From: Lachnospiraceae bacterium
GTDB lineage: Bacteria; Bacillota; Clostridia; Lachnospirales; Lachnospiraceae
NCBI GenBank assembly: GCA_014804365.1
Contig: JAAUZX010000004.1
Location: 20,926 to 75,832 of the forward strand
Length of the DNA: 54,907 bases
Direction: 5' to 3'
How positions within the stretch are numbered: position 1 is the stretch's first letter; each line of letters opens with the position of its first letter. Of this stretch, positions 36,217 through 44,833 are shown in pieces. Made by a program: the position numbers and the translations under genes. Under the pieces are notes generated by a model. The model saw only the letters and a list, made by a program, of their open reading frames with translations, was not told the origin of the DNA and searched no databases.

Positions 36217-36255
36217 AAAACAGAGATGGAATTTGTTGTCTGTCTCTGTTTTTTT
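36217..36255 (+). terminator. Terminator after the Xre gene
   Basis: AAAACAGAG and CTCTGTTTT close a stem with an 18-bp loop region, running into a T-tract of seven. It lies 32 bp after the stop. Confidence 0.65.
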
Positions 36256-36419
36256 ATGCGCATAACTGAATTGATGTGATTTTAAGCTCCTATCTTTTTT
36301 ATATTTCAAAGAAGTTATGGGATTTTTTATAGGAGTATGATATCTAATGTATGTAGGACGAAAGGGAGGACGCTCCGGAATAGTCCGCAGCCAACTGTGC
36401 GCACAGGAGGAATTTTTTT

Positions 36420-36938
36420 ATGCAAGGTAAAGAAACTGATAATCTGGTCAGAAAGGCGAAAAGGCGGGACCCAGATGCTTTTACGGAACTTATGCAGCTG
36501 TATATGACAGATATGTATAGAGTTGCGTTGGCGATTTTAATGAACGATGAGGATGCGGCGGATGCTATTCAGGATACAATACTTGTCTGTTGGGAAAAGA
36601 TAAATACTCTGAGACAGATTCAATATTTTAAAACCTGGATGACAAGAATATTGATTAATAAATGTTATAAGATCAGAAAATCCACAGAGAAATTAGGGGA
36701 ACTGGAAGAGCATGAAGAGCCGTCGGCGTGCGATGAGTACAATCTTGAATTGAAGGAAGCAATGGCTTTGTTGGATGAGAAGTATCGCATTGTTATGACA
36801 CTGTTTTACAGTGAGGGATATCATATTGATGAAATTGCAAAAATATTACATATTCCCAAGAGTACGGTACAGACCCGTCTGCATAGAGCACGGGAGAAAC
36901 TGGCAAAGGACTATTACGGAATTGAAAGGAAGGTGTAG
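36420..36938 (+). CDS. ECF sigma factor 2
   Basis: A 172-residue ECF factor. Region 2: MYRVALAILMNDEDAADAIQDTILVCWEK and FKTWMTRILINKCYKIRK; region 4: LDEKYRIVMTLFYSEGYHIDEIAKILHIPKSTVQTRLHRAREKL. AGGAGG lies 8 bp before the ATG. The next gene begins 5 bp after its stop and is its likely anti-sigma factor. It resembles ECF 3 in the FKTW and ILIN motifs, suggesting duplication. Confidence 0.93.
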   Translation: MQGKETDNLVRKAKRRDPDAFTELMQLYMTDMYRVALAILMNDEDAADAIQDTILVCWEKINTLRQIQYFKTWMTRILINKCYKIRKSTEKLGELEEHEEPSACDEYNLELKEAMALLDEKYRIVMTLFYSEGYHIDEIAKILHIPKSTVQTRLHRAREKLAKDYYGIERKV

Positions 36939-36943
36939 AGTTT

Positions 36944-38053
36944 ATGGCTAAGAAGGATATTTTCTTATATGATGTCGATATACCGGAAATCGTTCAGGAT
37001 AAAGCGGAAGAGGCCTTTTCAATCATTATTGCGGAAAGGAAAAGTGTGATGGAGACAAACAAAGTTAAGGATGGGAGCACAAACGAGGGCAGAAATATAA
37101 AGCGGAATCGGAAGATTACAAAGATTATAGCGGCAGCAGCGGCGTGCGCGGCAATCATTTTAACGGCAAATGTTATTGTAGGAAGATCAGAACGCAGTAA
37201 TATGGGAGACCAAGAAATAACAGGGATAACTTCGAATGATTCCGGCATAGAAAGTGCAGATGCGTCCCTGGGAGTATCAGATATTACAAGGCAGGAAACC
37301 GTGGACGGAAAAGGTGAAGGAGTGCTCTCGGCGATTGATAAAATGTTTACGCTGCACGTAAGAGCCGCCGAAGCGGATGGAGAACAGAATGGTGAAGGGC
37401 AGACGGGAGATGAACAGTCTACTCAATTGGTGGCCGGGCAGCCGGTTCCGTTGCTTAGCAGTGATAGGGCACATTCATGGGTGCTCGGGGGAAATGGTTT
37501 GGATGCCAGTGCTGTAGATTATTGTATAAGTATGCCGTTTACTTGCGTGGGCGATCATATTGAAAAGGTTACTTACAGTATCAATAACGGGGCTTTCCAG
37601 ATCGTACAGCCGGAGAATGAAACGATTATAATAGATGGGCAGTTGTACGAGGGCGAACTGAACACCGGAATGATTGGTGGAGACTATAATGAAGAAAATG
37701 ACGGTTTACCGTCCAGACCTTTTGAAACTGTCTTATATCGCTCCTTTACACTGGACTATAATAGGCAGTCGGATGAGTATACATGGATAAATATTTGTAA
37801 TAATCGTTCTGTTAGCAAAGATATATATGACGCAATTTGGGGAGATGGAAAGAGTCTGGAAGAGATGAATAGCGGTATGCAGCAGATGTTAGATAACACT
37901 GTGATTACTTGCACTGTGCAGTATTCGGATAATACTTCCCAGTCTGTTGATATTAATGTGAACAGTAGAATTATGTCATGTGTCGAAGCGGGTGAAGAGC
38001 CCAAGTATGAAGGAGAGAGGTCGGTATACTTTACGTTTGAATTGCAGGAGTGA
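36944..38053 (+). CDS. Putative anti-sigma factor of ECF 2
   Basis: A 369-residue single-span protein: a basic cytoplasmic part (residues 1-62), a helix IIAAAAACAAIILTANVIV, then a ~285-residue outer part. The stretch just outside the membrane is low-complexity and acidic. No family is recognised with confidence. It is placed as a sigma partner because it follows ECF 2 by 5 bp and has the same topology as the other two partners. Confidence 0.62.
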   Translation: MAKKDIFLYDVDIPEIVQDKAEEAFSIIIAERKSVMETNKVKDGSTNEGRNIKRNRKITKIIAAAAACAAIILTANVIVGRSERSNMGDQEITGITSNDSGIESADASLGVSDITRQETVDGKGEGVLSAIDKMFTLHVRAAEADGEQNGEGQTGDEQSTQLVAGQPVPLLSSDRAHSWVLGGNGLDASAVDYCISMPFTCVGDHIEKVTYSINNGAFQIVQPENETIIIDGQLYEGELNTGMIGGDYNEENDGLPSRPFETVLYRSFTLDYNRQSDEYTWINICNNRSVSKDIYDAIWGDGKSLEEMNSGMQQMLDNTVITCTVQYSDNTSQSVDINVNSRIMSCVEAGEEPKYEGERSVYFTFELQE

Positions 38054-38099
38054 TCGCAATTAAGATTGGGTTGTTCAATAAAATAAAGAGATAAGGAGG

Positions 38100-38119
38100 C
38101 GGCTTGCTTAAGCAAGCCG
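38100..38119. repeat. Perfect 20-bp palindrome between ECF 2 operon and toxin gene
   Basis: CGGCTTGCTT followed by its exact complement AAGCAAGCCG. There is no T-tract on either side, so it is at best a weak terminator for both converging operons. Confidence 0.6.
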
Positions 38120-38138
38120 TCATATACCCCACCTATCC

Positions 38139-38453
38139 TTATCCAATTGCATTTTCATAATCTTGTAATTCATGATACATACCTTCAATTATCACGGTTT
38201 TCCCTTTTATTCGATATACCAGCAGATAATTATGTCTCTGAAAATGAATTTTATGAAATTCCAACTTCCTTAAGCGTTCGCTATTACAATAACCCAAACT
38301 ATCCGCGTATCTTTCAAGTTTTTTTATTGTATCGTCAAAATCCTGCATTAAATTGCCCGCTGCCTGTGGATTCATAAGTACATTGTAAATATAATTCAAG
38401 AATTTATCATACTGTCGATTTGCCAGCTCAGACACTTCTACTTTATATTGCAT
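38139..38453 (-). CDS. RelE/ParE-family toxin
   Basis: A 104-residue basic protein of the RelE/ParE superfamily (MQYKVEVSELANRQYDKFLNYI; later HNYLLVYRIKGKTVIIEGMYHELQDYENAI). RelE members cut mRNA on the ribosome, ParE members poison gyrase; the sequence does not decide between them. It overlaps the antitoxin gene by 11 bp and follows it, the normal order for this family. Confidence 0.85.
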   Translation of the reverse strand: MQYKVEVSELANRQYDKFLNYIYNVLMNPQAAGNLMQDFDDTIKKLERYADSLGYCNSERLRKLEFHKIHFQRHNYLLVYRIKGKTVIIEGMYHELQDYENAIG

Positions 38454-38682
38454 ATTTCTCCTTCATTCGTTGCGACACTGTATTGGCCGGTGTTGTAGCC
38501 CCCATATCGCTTTTTTTAACCGATTCAGTAAGCTGCTTGACAATGACATCTTCACTAAGATACTCCATGGGCATATCACCCATATCCTTAAAAATAAGAT
38601 ATTGAATATACTTTTGAACTTCTCTTAATTTATCTTCCGGCATTGTTTCAAGCATTGAAATCGTATATTCTAACGTACTCAT
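38443..38682 (-). CDS. Antitoxin partner of the RelE/ParE-like toxin
   Basis: A 79-residue protein directly upstream of and overlapping the toxin gene. The N-terminal half is helical (LEYTISMLETMPEDKLREVQKYIQYLIF), and the C-terminal part is polar and probably folds on the toxin. ATG 38682 follows GGAGGTGCTT; two residues upstream belong to an alternative start. The family is not certain; the assignment rests on gene order and a shared promoter. Confidence 0.78.
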   Translation of the reverse strand: MSTLEYTISMLETMPEDKLREVQKYIQYLIFKDMGDMPMEYLSEDVIVKQLTESVKKSDMGATTPANTVSQRMKEKYAI

Positions 38683-38716
38683 AAGCACCTCCGGTTATCT
38701 TCTTTTTGTTTCAATT

Positions 38717-38745
38717 ATTATAATATACGTTTTTATTTAATTCAA
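38717..38745 (-). promoter_or_regulatory. Promoter of the toxin-antitoxin operon
   Basis: On the minus strand, TTGAAT (plus 38740-38745), 17 bp, then a perfect TATAAT (plus 38717-38722). The -10 region lies in the short palindrome TATTATAATA, which may serve as the antitoxin operator. Confidence 0.65.
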
Positions 38746-38946
38746 TCATTTTGGTGCTGCGCCCATTTTTACAATACTTTTTGGATGTGCAATTTCAATA
38801 CGGATATCGGCGCTTCCGTGTTTACGAGAATAAAAAACGGATGGAGGATGAATTTTCCAGCAACTAAACAGATTATGTATTTATCTAATCAAGTAGAAGG
38901 GATAAAATATCTGTTATACCAGTCGGAAGAAAGGTGTGATCGAGAA

Positions 38947-39474
38947 ATGGAGCATTTGGTCAGATTAGCGAAAAAAGGAGATGCGGATGCATTTATCAGA
39001 TTAATAGAAGTCAATCAGGACGCGCTTAAGAGAATTGCCGTCGCATGGCTGAGGGATGAAAACGATATTGCGGATGTCATACAGGATACGATACTGGATG
39101 CCTATGAGCATATCGGACAGTTGAAGAAGGCGGAATATTTTAAAACGTGGCTTGTAAGGATTCTGATCAATAACTGTACGAAGATTTACCGCAAAAATAA
39201 GAATCATCTGCAGTTTGAGGTGAGTGCCGATGAGTATACGGAAGATCATTGGGAAATCAGCGGGTCTGCGGAATCGATAAGTGATGATCTGGAGTTTTTT
39301 GATCTGTTAAAAGCGCTTCCCGAAGACAGCAGGGTGATTTTTCAGCTGTATTTCGGCGAGCAATTTACGACAGCAGAGATCGCGGACATGTTACATATGA
39401 AAGAAAATACTGTGAAAAGTAAAATTCGCAGAGGAAAAATACAGCTTCGTGAGCAGATGGAAAAAGAACGTTAA
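38947..39474 (+). CDS. ECF sigma factor 3
   Basis: A 175-residue ECF factor. Region 2: LKRIAVAWLRDENDIADVIQDTILDAYEHIG and FKTWLVRILINNCTKIYRK; region 4: LPEDSRVIFQLYFGEQFTTAEIADMLHMKENTVKSKIRRGKIQL. ATG 38947 gives the usual ECF length, with GAAAGG ~12 bp upstream; the frame stays open to 38785 and a longer protein cannot be excluded. Its partner gene starts 38 bp later. Confidence 0.9.
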   Translation: MEHLVRLAKKGDADAFIRLIEVNQDALKRIAVAWLRDENDIADVIQDTILDAYEHIGQLKKAEYFKTWLVRILINNCTKIYRKNKNHLQFEVSADEYTEDHWEISGSAESISDDLEFFDLLKALPEDSRVIFQLYFGEQFTTAEIADMLHMKENTVKSKIRRGKIQLREQMEKER

Positions 39475-39512
39475 GGGACGGAAAAGTTTTGGAAAGGGGC
39501 AGGAGCATGATT

Positions 39513-40988
39513 ATGAGAAAATATTCTGACGATGATTTAAGAAATATTCTGGGTACGGCATCCATACAAAATCAAGTAATAGATACAAGAATCCGCGAAA
39601 CGTTGGAGAGTATCAGGCAGGAGCGGGCGGAGACCGCCGCACGGGAGGAGAAATCGGATAAGCATCGGGCGGTTCCCACATGGAATAAGCAGATACGAAA
39701 CGGGAAGTACACAGTACGGAAAAAGCAGGTGCACGACAAGAATCACACGGCACGGAAAAACCAGGTGCATGGCAAGAATCATACGGCATGGCAAAAGCTT
39801 GCTTACGGTCTCGGAACTGTGGCGGCGGTAATTATTGTATCCATAGGTATCTGCGTTGCAAATCCGTCGCTTGCGGCAGACATTCCGATTCTTGGAAATA
39901 TTTTTGCAAAAGTGCAGGAAGTTTTTCCGTTCGGAAGGATACCGGAGGATGAGACGACGCGGTTGTATGATGAAAATGTAAGGACTCCGCAGACTGCGAT
40001 AGAAAAATCGAATTTGATGGTCGGAGGCGATCCGAATATAATCGATGAGGCTGCGGGATCGGAAACCGATACTTCCGGCGAATCAATGAAAGATGAAGGG
40101 TTTATTTATCGGGATCAGGACAATGGGATCACCGTTACTTTCACGGAATACTATGCATCTAATCAGGCAATTTTCTTTGGCGTCTGCATAGAAAGTGAGG
40201 AGGCATTCCCTGCATTTGCCACCATGGGAGACACCGATTATCAGCTCATACAGGCAAGAACAGAAGAACAGTACTCCTTTAGGGATACCATAGTGGGCGG
40301 TTTCAGGAATATTGAAGGCAGACTGGAGGATGCACATACATTTGCAGGAATTATGCGCCTGGATTATGATTCCATTAATGTAGATGACAGCAAATATGAA
40401 GCAGCATGCAGGGAAGCCGAGGAAAAGGGAGAAGAGCTTCCGGCTGTTACAGAGGAGACATGGGATCAGTATATGAATCGCTATGAAGTGCCGGAAAAAT
40501 TTGCGGTGCAGATCAAGATAGAATCTTTGCGGGGATATTGCAGGGAAGAGATAGACGCGGAGAACGGAAATCAATACAGGGTACGCGGAAATTGGGAATT
40601 CCCGTCCTGCAAGATTGAGAAGAGCACTGCGGATGTACAGACCATACAGGTTGGAGAAGTGAATGAACAGGGAGTCGGACTCGATATGATAGAAATTTCT
40701 CCGGTAGAGTTGACGCTGCATACGATTGAACCGGCGAATAGACTGACATTTGCGGTAGCGCTTGATAAGGATGGGAAGAAATTGGCATCGGGCAGCAGCA
40801 ATGCATACGAACTGGCGATTGCCGGGTGTGATATCTCCACGGTGACCGTTTACATCTGCGATTATGATGAGTATATGGATGAGATCAAGGCGTACGCATT
40901 GGAAGATGATGAGAAGTTCAGAAGCGTGTTGGAAGAAAAGGCATTGTTTAAGACGGTGGTTGATACGCAGGAGGTTCCGGAGCAGTAA
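39513..40988 (+). CDS. Putative anti-sigma factor of ECF 3 (DUF4179-like)
   Basis: A 491-residue single-span protein. The cytoplasmic part (~1-95) contains three 12-residue basic tandem repeats just before the membrane helix LAYGLGTVAAVIIVSIGICVA. The outer part resembles DUF4179 (DNGITVTFTEYYASNQAIFFGVCIES). ATG 39513 is preferred because AGGAG lies 7 bp upstream; ATG 39507 is too close to it. It follows ECF 3 in the same direction. Confidence 0.75.
   Translation: MRKYSDDDLRNILGTASIQNQVIDTRIRETLESIRQERAETAAREEKSDKHRAVPTWNKQIRNGKYTVRKKQVHDKNHTARKNQVHGKNHTAWQKLAYGLGTVAAVIIVSIGICVANPSLAADIPILGNIFAKVQEVFPFGRIPEDETTRLYDENVRTPQTAIEKSNLMVGGDPNIIDEAAGSETDTSGESMKDEGFIYRDQDNGITVTFTEYYASNQAIFFGVCIESEEAFPAFATMGDTDYQLIQARTEEQYSFRDTIVGGFRNIEGRLEDAHTFAGIMRLDYDSINVDDSKYEAACREAEEKGEELPAVTEETWDQYMNRYEVPEKFAVQIKIESLRGYCREEIDAENGNQYRVRGNWEFPSCKIEKSTADVQTIQVGEVNEQGVGLDMIEISPVELTLHTIEPANRLTFAVALDKDGKKLASGSSNAYELAIAGCDISTVTVYICDYDEYMDEIKAYALEDDEKFRSVLEEKALFKTVVDTQEVPEQ
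39684..39791 (+). repeat. Three 36-bp tandem repeats inside the anti-sigma gene
   Basis: Three in-frame units encode NKQIRNGKYTVR, KKQVHDKNHTAR and KNQVHGKNHTAW. Units 2 and 3 are nearly identical in DNA. The units add positive charge next to the membrane, and unit number could vary between strains. Confidence 0.85.
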
Positions 40989-41130
40989 ATATTTTGAATA
41001 AAAATTCTTTGATCATTTCCAGACATTAGAACGTTATATTAAGCAGAAAGCATTAATGCGGCTCGGCGGGTGTCTTATGATTGTATGTGACAATGTCGAT
41101 ATAACGACAGCACGAGGGGTAAAGACGGCA

Positions 41131-41634
41131 ATGACGGATGATGAATTGATCGAACGAATCAGAGACGGTGACGACAATAGCGCAGAAGAATTGGTTCTGC
41201 GCTATTATGCTGCAATTTTAAGATACTGCAGATGGCACTGTGCTGATGATGCGCGGGCGGAGGATCTGACGCAGGAAACGTTCTTACGTGTTTTTAAGAA
41301 TTTGTCCCAATATGGTAAAAGGGACAGATTTAAATCATGGCTGTATACGATTGCCAATCATCTGTGTGTTGACGAGAGCAGAAAAACGACATGGCATACG
41401 CTGAGTAATGAGCTGTCCGGGGAGTGCGCGGCTTTATCCAAACTGGAAGACAGGGACGAAATAGACAGGCTGCTCCGGAAACTGTCGCCGGAGCAGAGGG
41501 AGGCCGTCATTCTGAGATTCGGGGAACAGTTAAGTTTTGCGGAGATTGCAAAGGTTACGGACTGTACCTTGAGAACGGCTCAGAGCCGGGTAAGATGTGC
41601 GCTTGAGATTATGAGAAGGGGGTGGAGGCAATGA
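41131..41634 (+). CDS. ECF sigma factor 4
   Basis: A 167-residue ECF factor. Region 2: LRYCRWHCADDARAEDLTQETFLRVFKNL and FKSWLYTIANHLCVDE; region 4: LSPEQREAVILRFGEQLSFAEIAKVTDCTLRTAQSRVRCALEIM. It is more distant from ECF 1-3. ATG 41131 is chosen at the start of the conserved part; an in-frame start at 41056 adds 25 residues. The next gene starts in its stop codon, and an ABC transporter follows in the same operon. Confidence 0.9.
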   Translation: MTDDELIERIRDGDDNSAEELVLRYYAAILRYCRWHCADDARAEDLTQETFLRVFKNLSQYGKRDRFKSWLYTIANHLCVDESRKTTWHTLSNELSGECAALSKLEDRDEIDRLLRKLSPEQREAVILRFGEQLSFAEIAKVTDCTLRTAQSRVRCALEIMRRGWRQ

Positions 41635-42503
41635 GGCATGGTACGAATAAGCAGGAAAGCGATGAGATGAAAGAGAATGCAGACAAACGGAAAGGTGATA
41701 GGTTGGGGTGCCATATGGATCAACAGAAAGGAAATAAACCCGAGGACAGAATAATAGAAAAATATTTATGTGACAGGCTGAATAATCCGGTGCATGTGCG
41801 TCCTAAGAAAATGCAGGAGACAATACAGCTGTGTATCACCGAAATGCACAGACAGTCTGCCGAATATGAAGAGCGCACCGGATTTTGGGCATACCTTTCG
41901 GATGTTTTCCGTTTTGAGGGGCTGTCCATTTTCGGATTGCAGATGCTTGCGCTTTTGGTAAGCTGTCTTGGAATCGTTACCGTGGCGGGTATTCCGGCGG
42001 TGCTTCCGGCCTTCATGCCGTTGTTCGGATTAGCGGTTATGCCTGTACTGTATCGAAGTCAGGCATACGGAATGTGTGAGATGGAGGCGGTGACAAGAGC
42101 GTCCGGCGCACAAATCGTGCTCGCGAAACTGATTTTGGCGGGAGCTGCGGAGCTGTTGTGTATGACGGCGATGCTTTGTGTCGAGGTATCGGTGTGGGGT
42201 GCGTCCGATCAAATTATGCGGACGATTTTATACATTGTCGTGCCATTTCTGGTATGTATGGTGGAGCTGTTGCGTAGTATTCGTACATGCAGGCACAGAA
42301 GTACTACGACTTATACGGCAGTTTCTGTAATTGCCTGTGTGGGCTGGGGAATTTCTGCACGATACTTCCCCTGGCTGTATGAGATGTCGGCAACCGGACT
42401 GTGGATCGTGGGATTTATCGTGTTCGCCTCTTTTTTTATCAGGGAAATATGCTTTATCATTCAAATGCGGAAGGAAGGAAAAATGTATGGAACTATCAGT
42501 TGA
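41631..42503 (+). CDS. Polytopic membrane protein in the ECF 4 operon
   Basis: A 290-residue protein with a polar N-terminal ~95 residues and about six membrane segments (first LSIFGLQMLALLVSCLGIVTVA). ATG 41631 overlaps the sigma stop (ATGA). I do not recognise the family. Its position between sigma factor and ABC genes suggests it is the membrane partner that restrains ECF 4, or a transporter subunit. Its N-terminal soluble part could bind the sigma factor. Confidence 0.7.
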   Translation: MRHGTNKQESDEMKENADKRKGDRLGCHMDQQKGNKPEDRIIEKYLCDRLNNPVHVRPKKMQETIQLCITEMHRQSAEYEERTGFWAYLSDVFRFEGLSIFGLQMLALLVSCLGIVTVAGIPAVLPAFMPLFGLAVMPVLYRSQAYGMCEMEAVTRASGAQIVLAKLILAGAAELLCMTAMLCVEVSVWGASDQIMRTILYIVVPFLVCMVELLRSIRTCRHRSTTTYTAVSVIACVGWGISARYFPWLYEMSATGLWIVGFIVFASFFIREICFIIQMRKEGKMYGTIS

Positions 42504-43365
42504 TCGGTTGACGAAACATTACGGGAGCAAAATTGCCGTGGATTGTGTCAGTGCAGTTTTGAAACCGGGGGTATACGGTCTCTTGGGGGAGAACGGTGCG
42601 GGTAAGACAACACTTATGCGCATGATCTGCTCGATTCTCGAGGCGACTTCGGGAGAAGTATTTTTTGATGGACAGAATGTGATAGAGATGGGTGCCGAAT
42701 ACAGGAATCTGCTGGGATATCTGCCACAGGATTTCGGATATTATCCGGATTATACGGCGATGGAATTCCTAAGATATATGTCTGCGCTTAAGGGTATTCC
42801 CCGCAGAAAAGCGGTGAAACGCAGCGAGGAGTTATTGGAAGTGACGGGATTAGAACATGTAGCTTCCAAGAAAATTAAGACCTTTTCCGGAGGAATGAAA
42901 CAGAGACTCGGTATTGCGCAGGCGCTGTTAAATCGTCCGAAGATATTGATTCTGGATGAGCCGACTGCGGGACTTGACCCGAAGGAGAGAGTACGTTTCC
43001 GGAACCTGCTGGCGGATTATGCGGGAGATACGATCGTTCTTCTTTCGACCCATATTGTCTCGGATATCGAAGCCATAGCTGACCATGTTTTCATCATGAA
43101 AAAAGGCAGCTTCGCGGCGCAGGGCACGGTGCCGGAACTGGTAGAGCAGGCGCAGGGAAAAGTGTGGGAGCTGGAAGTTTCCCCTGCGGAAGTGCATAAT
43201 TGGGAAAAGAAAGCGACGATCTCCAATCTTCGCCATGAGGAAGGACATGTGGTACTTCGAATCGTATCAGATGGAAAGCCGTCGCCGCAGGCAGCAGCGT
43301 GTCCGGCGGCATTGGAGGACTTGTATTTGTATTATTTTCCAGTGAAAGAGGGAGCCGGATTGTAA
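42487..43365 (+). CDS. ABC transporter ATP-binding protein (ECF 4 operon)
   Basis: A 292-residue ATPase of the CcmA/bacitracin-exporter type. Walker A is GLLGENGAGKTTLMRM, the Q-loop YLPQDFGYYPDYTAMEFL, the signature FSGGMKQRLGIAQAL, Walker B ILILDEPTAGLD, and the H-loop LLSTHIVSDIEAI. ATG 42487 follows a purine-rich GAAGGAAGG and overlaps the preceding gene by 17 bp; the longer open frame upstream is inside that gene. Confidence 0.93.
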   Translation: MELSVDRLTKHYGSKIAVDCVSAVLKPGVYGLLGENGAGKTTLMRMICSILEATSGEVFFDGQNVIEMGAEYRNLLGYLPQDFGYYPDYTAMEFLRYMSALKGIPRRKAVKRSEELLEVTGLEHVASKKIKTFSGGMKQRLGIAQALLNRPKILILDEPTAGLDPKERVRFRNLLADYAGDTIVLLSTHIVSDIEAIADHVFIMKKGSFAAQGTVPELVEQAQGKVWELEVSPAEVHNWEKKATISNLRHEEGHVVLRIVSDGKPSPQAAACPAALEDLYLYYFPVKEGAGL

Positions 43366-43404
43366 TTCCGAAGAGGTTTGGGGTAAGATTTCGAGAAAGA
43401 CGTG

Positions 43405-44679
43405 ATGATATATATGATAAAAGAATTATTTTTGCAGGAGCATAAGAAATTATGGAAAAAGAAAAGCGTCCGGATAAGTTTCCTTCTGTGCGTGCTCTAT
43501 ATTGTGGTGTTTGGAAGTTTCCTGACATATCAGTGGTTTCAGTACGGAAGCTCGAATGGGGTTTATTCGGGGTTCGGAAATTATTTTGACGGGTATGAAA
43601 ATATCAGGAAGAGTCAGGAGTATGCCGGACGGTGGGAAGGGGAACTGACAGATGAAATTTTGCAGGATATGGTAAGCGATTATCAGCGGATGATTCGTGA
43701 AGCGGTGTCTGCACACAGTGCGGGCGAGGCGGAGAGGGAACACGATTATATCGAACAATCCCGCAGGACGGATGAGGGCGCGGTCGGAAGCTGGATCAGG
43801 ATGCTGTATCCCGAACTGGAAGATGTTTCTCAGGAGTATCCGTCACTTTTGACCAGGTATGTAGAGCCTGAGAAATTAACGGGATTCTATAAGAGACGGC
43901 AGCAGAAAGTAGAAGAATATCTGGACATGTTCGGGCATACGGAGGAAGAGAAGAATTTCCTGCTGCGGATGAATGAAAGAGTGCAGGAGCCTTACAGTTA
44001 TCAATGGATCGATGGATGGTCAACACTTCTTGGTTCCATGCTGCCCGATTTCGGTGTGGTCATGGCGGTATTTATTGTGATTGCACTGTCCACGGTTTTC
44101 TCAGGAGAATGGCATAACGGTACGGGAATGCTCATGCTGACGACGAAGAACGGATGGAAAGAGACTGCCTGTGCGAAAGTTTTAAGCGGCATCGCATTTA
44201 CGGTAGAGCTTTTCTTAGTGACTGCCATGGGAGCCATATCAGCGCAGCTTATTTATTTAGGGACGTCGGGTTGGGATATGCCGATTCAGTATATCAAGAT
44301 TATTGCGGTTGCACCGATGAATATGCTGCAGGCGGAAATCTACGAGTATGCGTATACGCTGCTCGGAGCCATTGGCCTGGCAGTGTTTGTCATGTTTTTT
44401 TCAGCGGCGGCTAAGAATAATTTTATTGCGCTGGTCTGCAGTCTGGCGGTGGTATATCTGCCTGGAACAGTGGAAAATTATATGCCGCTGTCGGTACAGA
44501 GATGGATGGACCTGTTACCCTTGGCCGGAAGTTCGTCGGATATTTTCAGGACGAATGTATTTCATCTGTTCGGACAGATTATATGGTCGCCATGGCTGCT
44601 CGTTACGGTTCCGGTGCTGCTTGGATGCGCGTTTATTCCGTTTACGGTGGGAAGATGGGCGCGGAGATTGAAGAAATAG
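43405..44679 (+). CDS. ABC transporter permease (ECF 4 operon)
   Basis: A 424-residue permease of the ABC-2 type. One membrane segment lies near the N-terminus (ISFLLCVLYIVVFGSFL), then a ~170-residue soluble loop, then five or six segments from residue ~215 on (LPDFGVVMAVFIVIALSTVF; LPLAGSSSDIF lies between the last two). It pairs with the ATPase 39 bp upstream. The substrate is unknown; being in an ECF operon suggests an envelope-stress export role. Confidence 0.85.
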   Translation: MIYMIKELFLQEHKKLWKKKSVRISFLLCVLYIVVFGSFLTYQWFQYGSSNGVYSGFGNYFDGYENIRKSQEYAGRWEGELTDEILQDMVSDYQRMIREAVSAHSAGEAEREHDYIEQSRRTDEGAVGSWIRMLYPELEDVSQEYPSLLTRYVEPEKLTGFYKRRQQKVEEYLDMFGHTEEEKNFLLRMNERVQEPYSYQWIDGWSTLLGSMLPDFGVVMAVFIVIALSTVFSGEWHNGTGMLMLTTKNGWKETACAKVLSGIAFTVELFLVTAMGAISAQLIYLGTSGWDMPIQYIKIIAVAPMNMLQAEIYEYAYTLLGAIGLAVFVMFFSAAAKNNFIALVCSLAVVYLPGTVENYMPLSVQRWMDLLPLAGSSSDIFRTNVFHLFGQIIWSPWLLVTVPVLLGCAFIPFTVGRWARRLKK

Positions 44680-44725
44680 ATTTTCCTTCCTATTCAATCG
44701 GTTTTTGGAATTTTTTTGGGTCATA

Positions 44726-44754
44726 TTGAAAAAAATTGTAAAATTGTCTATAAT
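44726..44754 (+). promoter_or_regulatory. Promoter of the DHH phosphoesterase gene
   Basis: TTGAAA at 44726-44731, a 17-bp spacer, and TATAAT at 44749-44754. The start codon is 79 bp downstream. Confidence 0.65.
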
Positions 44755-44833
44755 ATAGTTTAGTAGGGTTTTGTCAGGCATGAGATACATATATATGCCC
44801 TGAAATCAAATTCGTTTGAGATGGAGGTTTACT

